From contig NZ_CP049865.1 in the NCBI RefSeq assembly GCF_011393335.1, positions 2,932,722-2,996,721 of the forward strand: a stretch of DNA of 64,000 nucleotides. The letters run 5' to 3'. The notes under the pieces were generated by a model that did not search any database, had not been told where the DNA came from, and was given only the letters and a program-made list of their open reading frames with translations. Below are positions 62,757 through 64,000 of this stretch, piece by piece. A program made the translations under genes and the position numbers. Position 1 is the stretch's first letter. Every line of letters starts with the position of its first letter. This DNA comes from Propioniciclava coleopterorum (GTDB lineage: Bacteria > Actinomycetota > Actinomycetes > Propionibacteriales > Propionibacteriaceae).

Positions 62757-64000
62757 TCAGTCGTTGTCCTCGTAGACGTCCGGGATGCCGTCGGCGTCGG
62801 CGTCCACGGCGTCGGCGCGCGCGATGGCGGCGTAGCGCCGGTTGCGCGGGATCAGCACGGCGGACGCCGCGAGCGCGGCCAGCAGCGAGGCCAGCAGGAC
62901 GCCGACCTTGGCGGCGTCGTTGAGCGGACTGCCCAGCCCGAAGCTGAGCTCGCCGACCAGCAGCGAGACGGTGAACCCGATCCCGGCCAGCAACCCGACG
63001 CCGATCAGGTCGATCCAGCGCACGGCGTCGTCCAGGGTCGCGCGGGTGAAACGCGTGAGGGCCCACGTGGCCGACACGATCCCCAGCGGCTTGCCCAGAA
63101 CGAGCCCGACGATGATGCCCAGGGCCACCGGGGAGGTGGCTGCCGAGACGAGCCCGTCCCAGCCGCCGACGGCGACGCCGGCGGAGAAGAAGGCGAACAC
63201 GGGCACGGCGATGCCGGTGGACAGCGGGCGGTAGCGGTGCTCGAACACGGTCGTGAGGCCGCGGGTGGCGCCGCGCGCGACGCGGGCCGGGACCACCAGG
63301 CCCAGCACCACGCCCGCGATGGTGGCGTGGATCCCCGAGGCGTGCAGCAGGCCCCAGGCGGCGAGGCCCAGCGGCAGCAGGAACACCCAGGCGGCCCAGG
63401 CGTGCCGCTCGAAGAACGCCGGGAACCGCTGGACGCAGAACGCGTACACCGCTGCGGGCACCACGAACAGCGCCAGCGCGAGGAAGTCGATGTCGCCGGA
63501 GTAGAACACGGCGATGATGAGGATGGCGATCAGGTCGTCCACGACGGCCAGGGTGAGCAGGAAGAGCCGCAGCGCGCTGGGCAGGTGTGTGCCGATGATG
63601 GCGAGCACCGCCACCGCGAACGCGATGTCGGTGGCCGCCGGGATCGCCCAGCCCTGCAGGCCCTCGGGGGAGCCGAGGTTGACCAGCGTGAACAGCAGCG
63701 CCGGCACCGCGACGCCGGCGGCGGCCGCCACGACAGGGACCATCGCCTTGGAGGGGTCGCGCAGGTCGCCGGCGACGAGTTCGTTCTTGAGTTCGAGCCC
63801 GACCAGGAAGAAGAACACGGCCAGCAGTCCGTCGGCGGCCCACGCGCCCAGGCTGAGGTTCAGGTGGAGCGCCTCGGGCCCCACCGTCAGGTCGCGCAGC
63901 CCGAAGTAGCTGCCGGCGGCGGGCGAGTTCGCCCAGATGAGGGCGATGACGGCCGCCGCGATCAGCAGCATCCCGCCGGTCGTCTCGCGGCGGAGGATCT
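62757..64000 (-). CDS. nhaA: Na+/H+ antiporter NhaA (5' end outside the window)
   Basis: At least 414 residues: the frame stays open to the window edge, with ILRRETTGG before the internal Met at 63971, which is the usual NhaA N-terminal segment, so the true start lies beyond 64000. The transport-site pair [15 protein letters not shown] (two Asp) is intact, as is [16 protein letters not shown]-type text ([11 protein letters not shown]). It exchanges sodium for protons. The last residues [15 protein letters not shown] form an acidic loop that resembles calcium-binding thrombospondin type-3 sequences, unusual for this family. Confidence 0.92.
   Translation of the reverse strand, partial: ILRRETTGGMLLIAAAVIALIWANSPAAGSYFGLRDLTVGPEALHLNLSLGAWAADGLLAVFFFLVGLELKNELVAGDLRDPSKAMVPVVAAAAGVAVPALLFTLVNLGSPEGLQGWAIPAATDIAFAVAVLAIIGTHLPSALRLFLLTLAVVDDLIAILIIAVFYSGDIDFLALALFVVPAAVYAFCVQRFPAFFERHAWAAWVFLLPLGLAAWGLLHASGIHATIAGVVLGLVVPARVARGATRGLTTVFEHRYRPLSTGIAVPVFAFFSAGVAVGGWDGLVSAATSPVALGIIVGLVLGKPLGIVSATWALTRFTRATLDDAVRWIDLIGVGLLAGIGFTVSLLVGELSFGLGSPLNDAAKVGVLLASLLAALAASAVLIPRNRRYAAIARADAVDADADGIPDVYEDND

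Overview
The window is a high-GC chromosomal segment of an actinobacterium. Evidence: a mycothiol ligase (MshC) gene, an LCP-family wall enzyme, GTG starts, likely leaderless genes, and many ATGA/GTGA gene overlaps. A member of the Propionibacteriales is plausible, but this is inference. I see no phage, insertion sequence, plasmid or CRISPR.

Left to right. (1) 1-5100: a GntR regulator; a minus-strand operon of deoxyribose-phosphate aldolase, SDR dehydrogenase and ROK kinase; and a divergent BadF-type sugar kinase plus SIS protein. Together they look like a small sugar or amino-sugar catabolic module. (2) 5409-11160: a six-gene operon of AroM-like protein, Asp/Glu/hydantoin-type racemase, OPT transporter, DUF1177, DUF917 and dipeptidase E. 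Its parts are known families but I know of no defined pathway for the set. (3) 11271-13921: a nitronate-monooxygenase-like protein and an LCP protein. (4) 14181-31761: a pectin/rhamnogalacturonan locus with an Lpl/Yes-type ABC importer, DUF624, GH28, a pectinesterase-GDSL esterase fusion, two DUF6807 modules (one fused to a LacI repressor), GH95, GH43, a serine esterase and a secreted beta-helix protein. Most of the enzymes lack signal peptides, so oligosaccharides are probably imported and then degraded in the cytoplasm. (5) 32103-38259: tRNA-Leu(GAG), aldo/keto reductase, uppP, mshC, CPBP protease, hisE and hisG. (6) 38323-44418: SLC13-type transporter, leucyl aminopeptidase, AbgT transporter and HtrA-like protease. 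(7) 44425-50054: a large LuxR/MalT-type ATPase regulator, small membrane proteins, and an ECF sigma factor fused to a zinc-finger anti-sigma-like domain. (8) 50075-56289: infC-rpmI-rplT with an attenuator-like leader and an AUC start for infC, then a tRNA/rRNA methyltransferase and pheST. (9) 56424-57515: nested tandem repeats. (10) 57694-64000: a phosphodiesterase, a DUF3516 helicase, DUF4241, NADAR and a truncated NhaA.

Two cross-cutting observations matter for the reader. First, a 21-bp inverted repeat CATCACCC-N5-GGGTGATG lies before the six-gene operon, between the SLC13 and pepA genes, and before a DUF1269 gene. It suggests a small regulon that joins the undescribed operon to peptide uptake and peptidases. 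Second, seven genes, including the essential pheT, are each broken by a single missing base in a G or C run. These are most simply sequencing errors, so I annotate them as intact genes with the position of the break.
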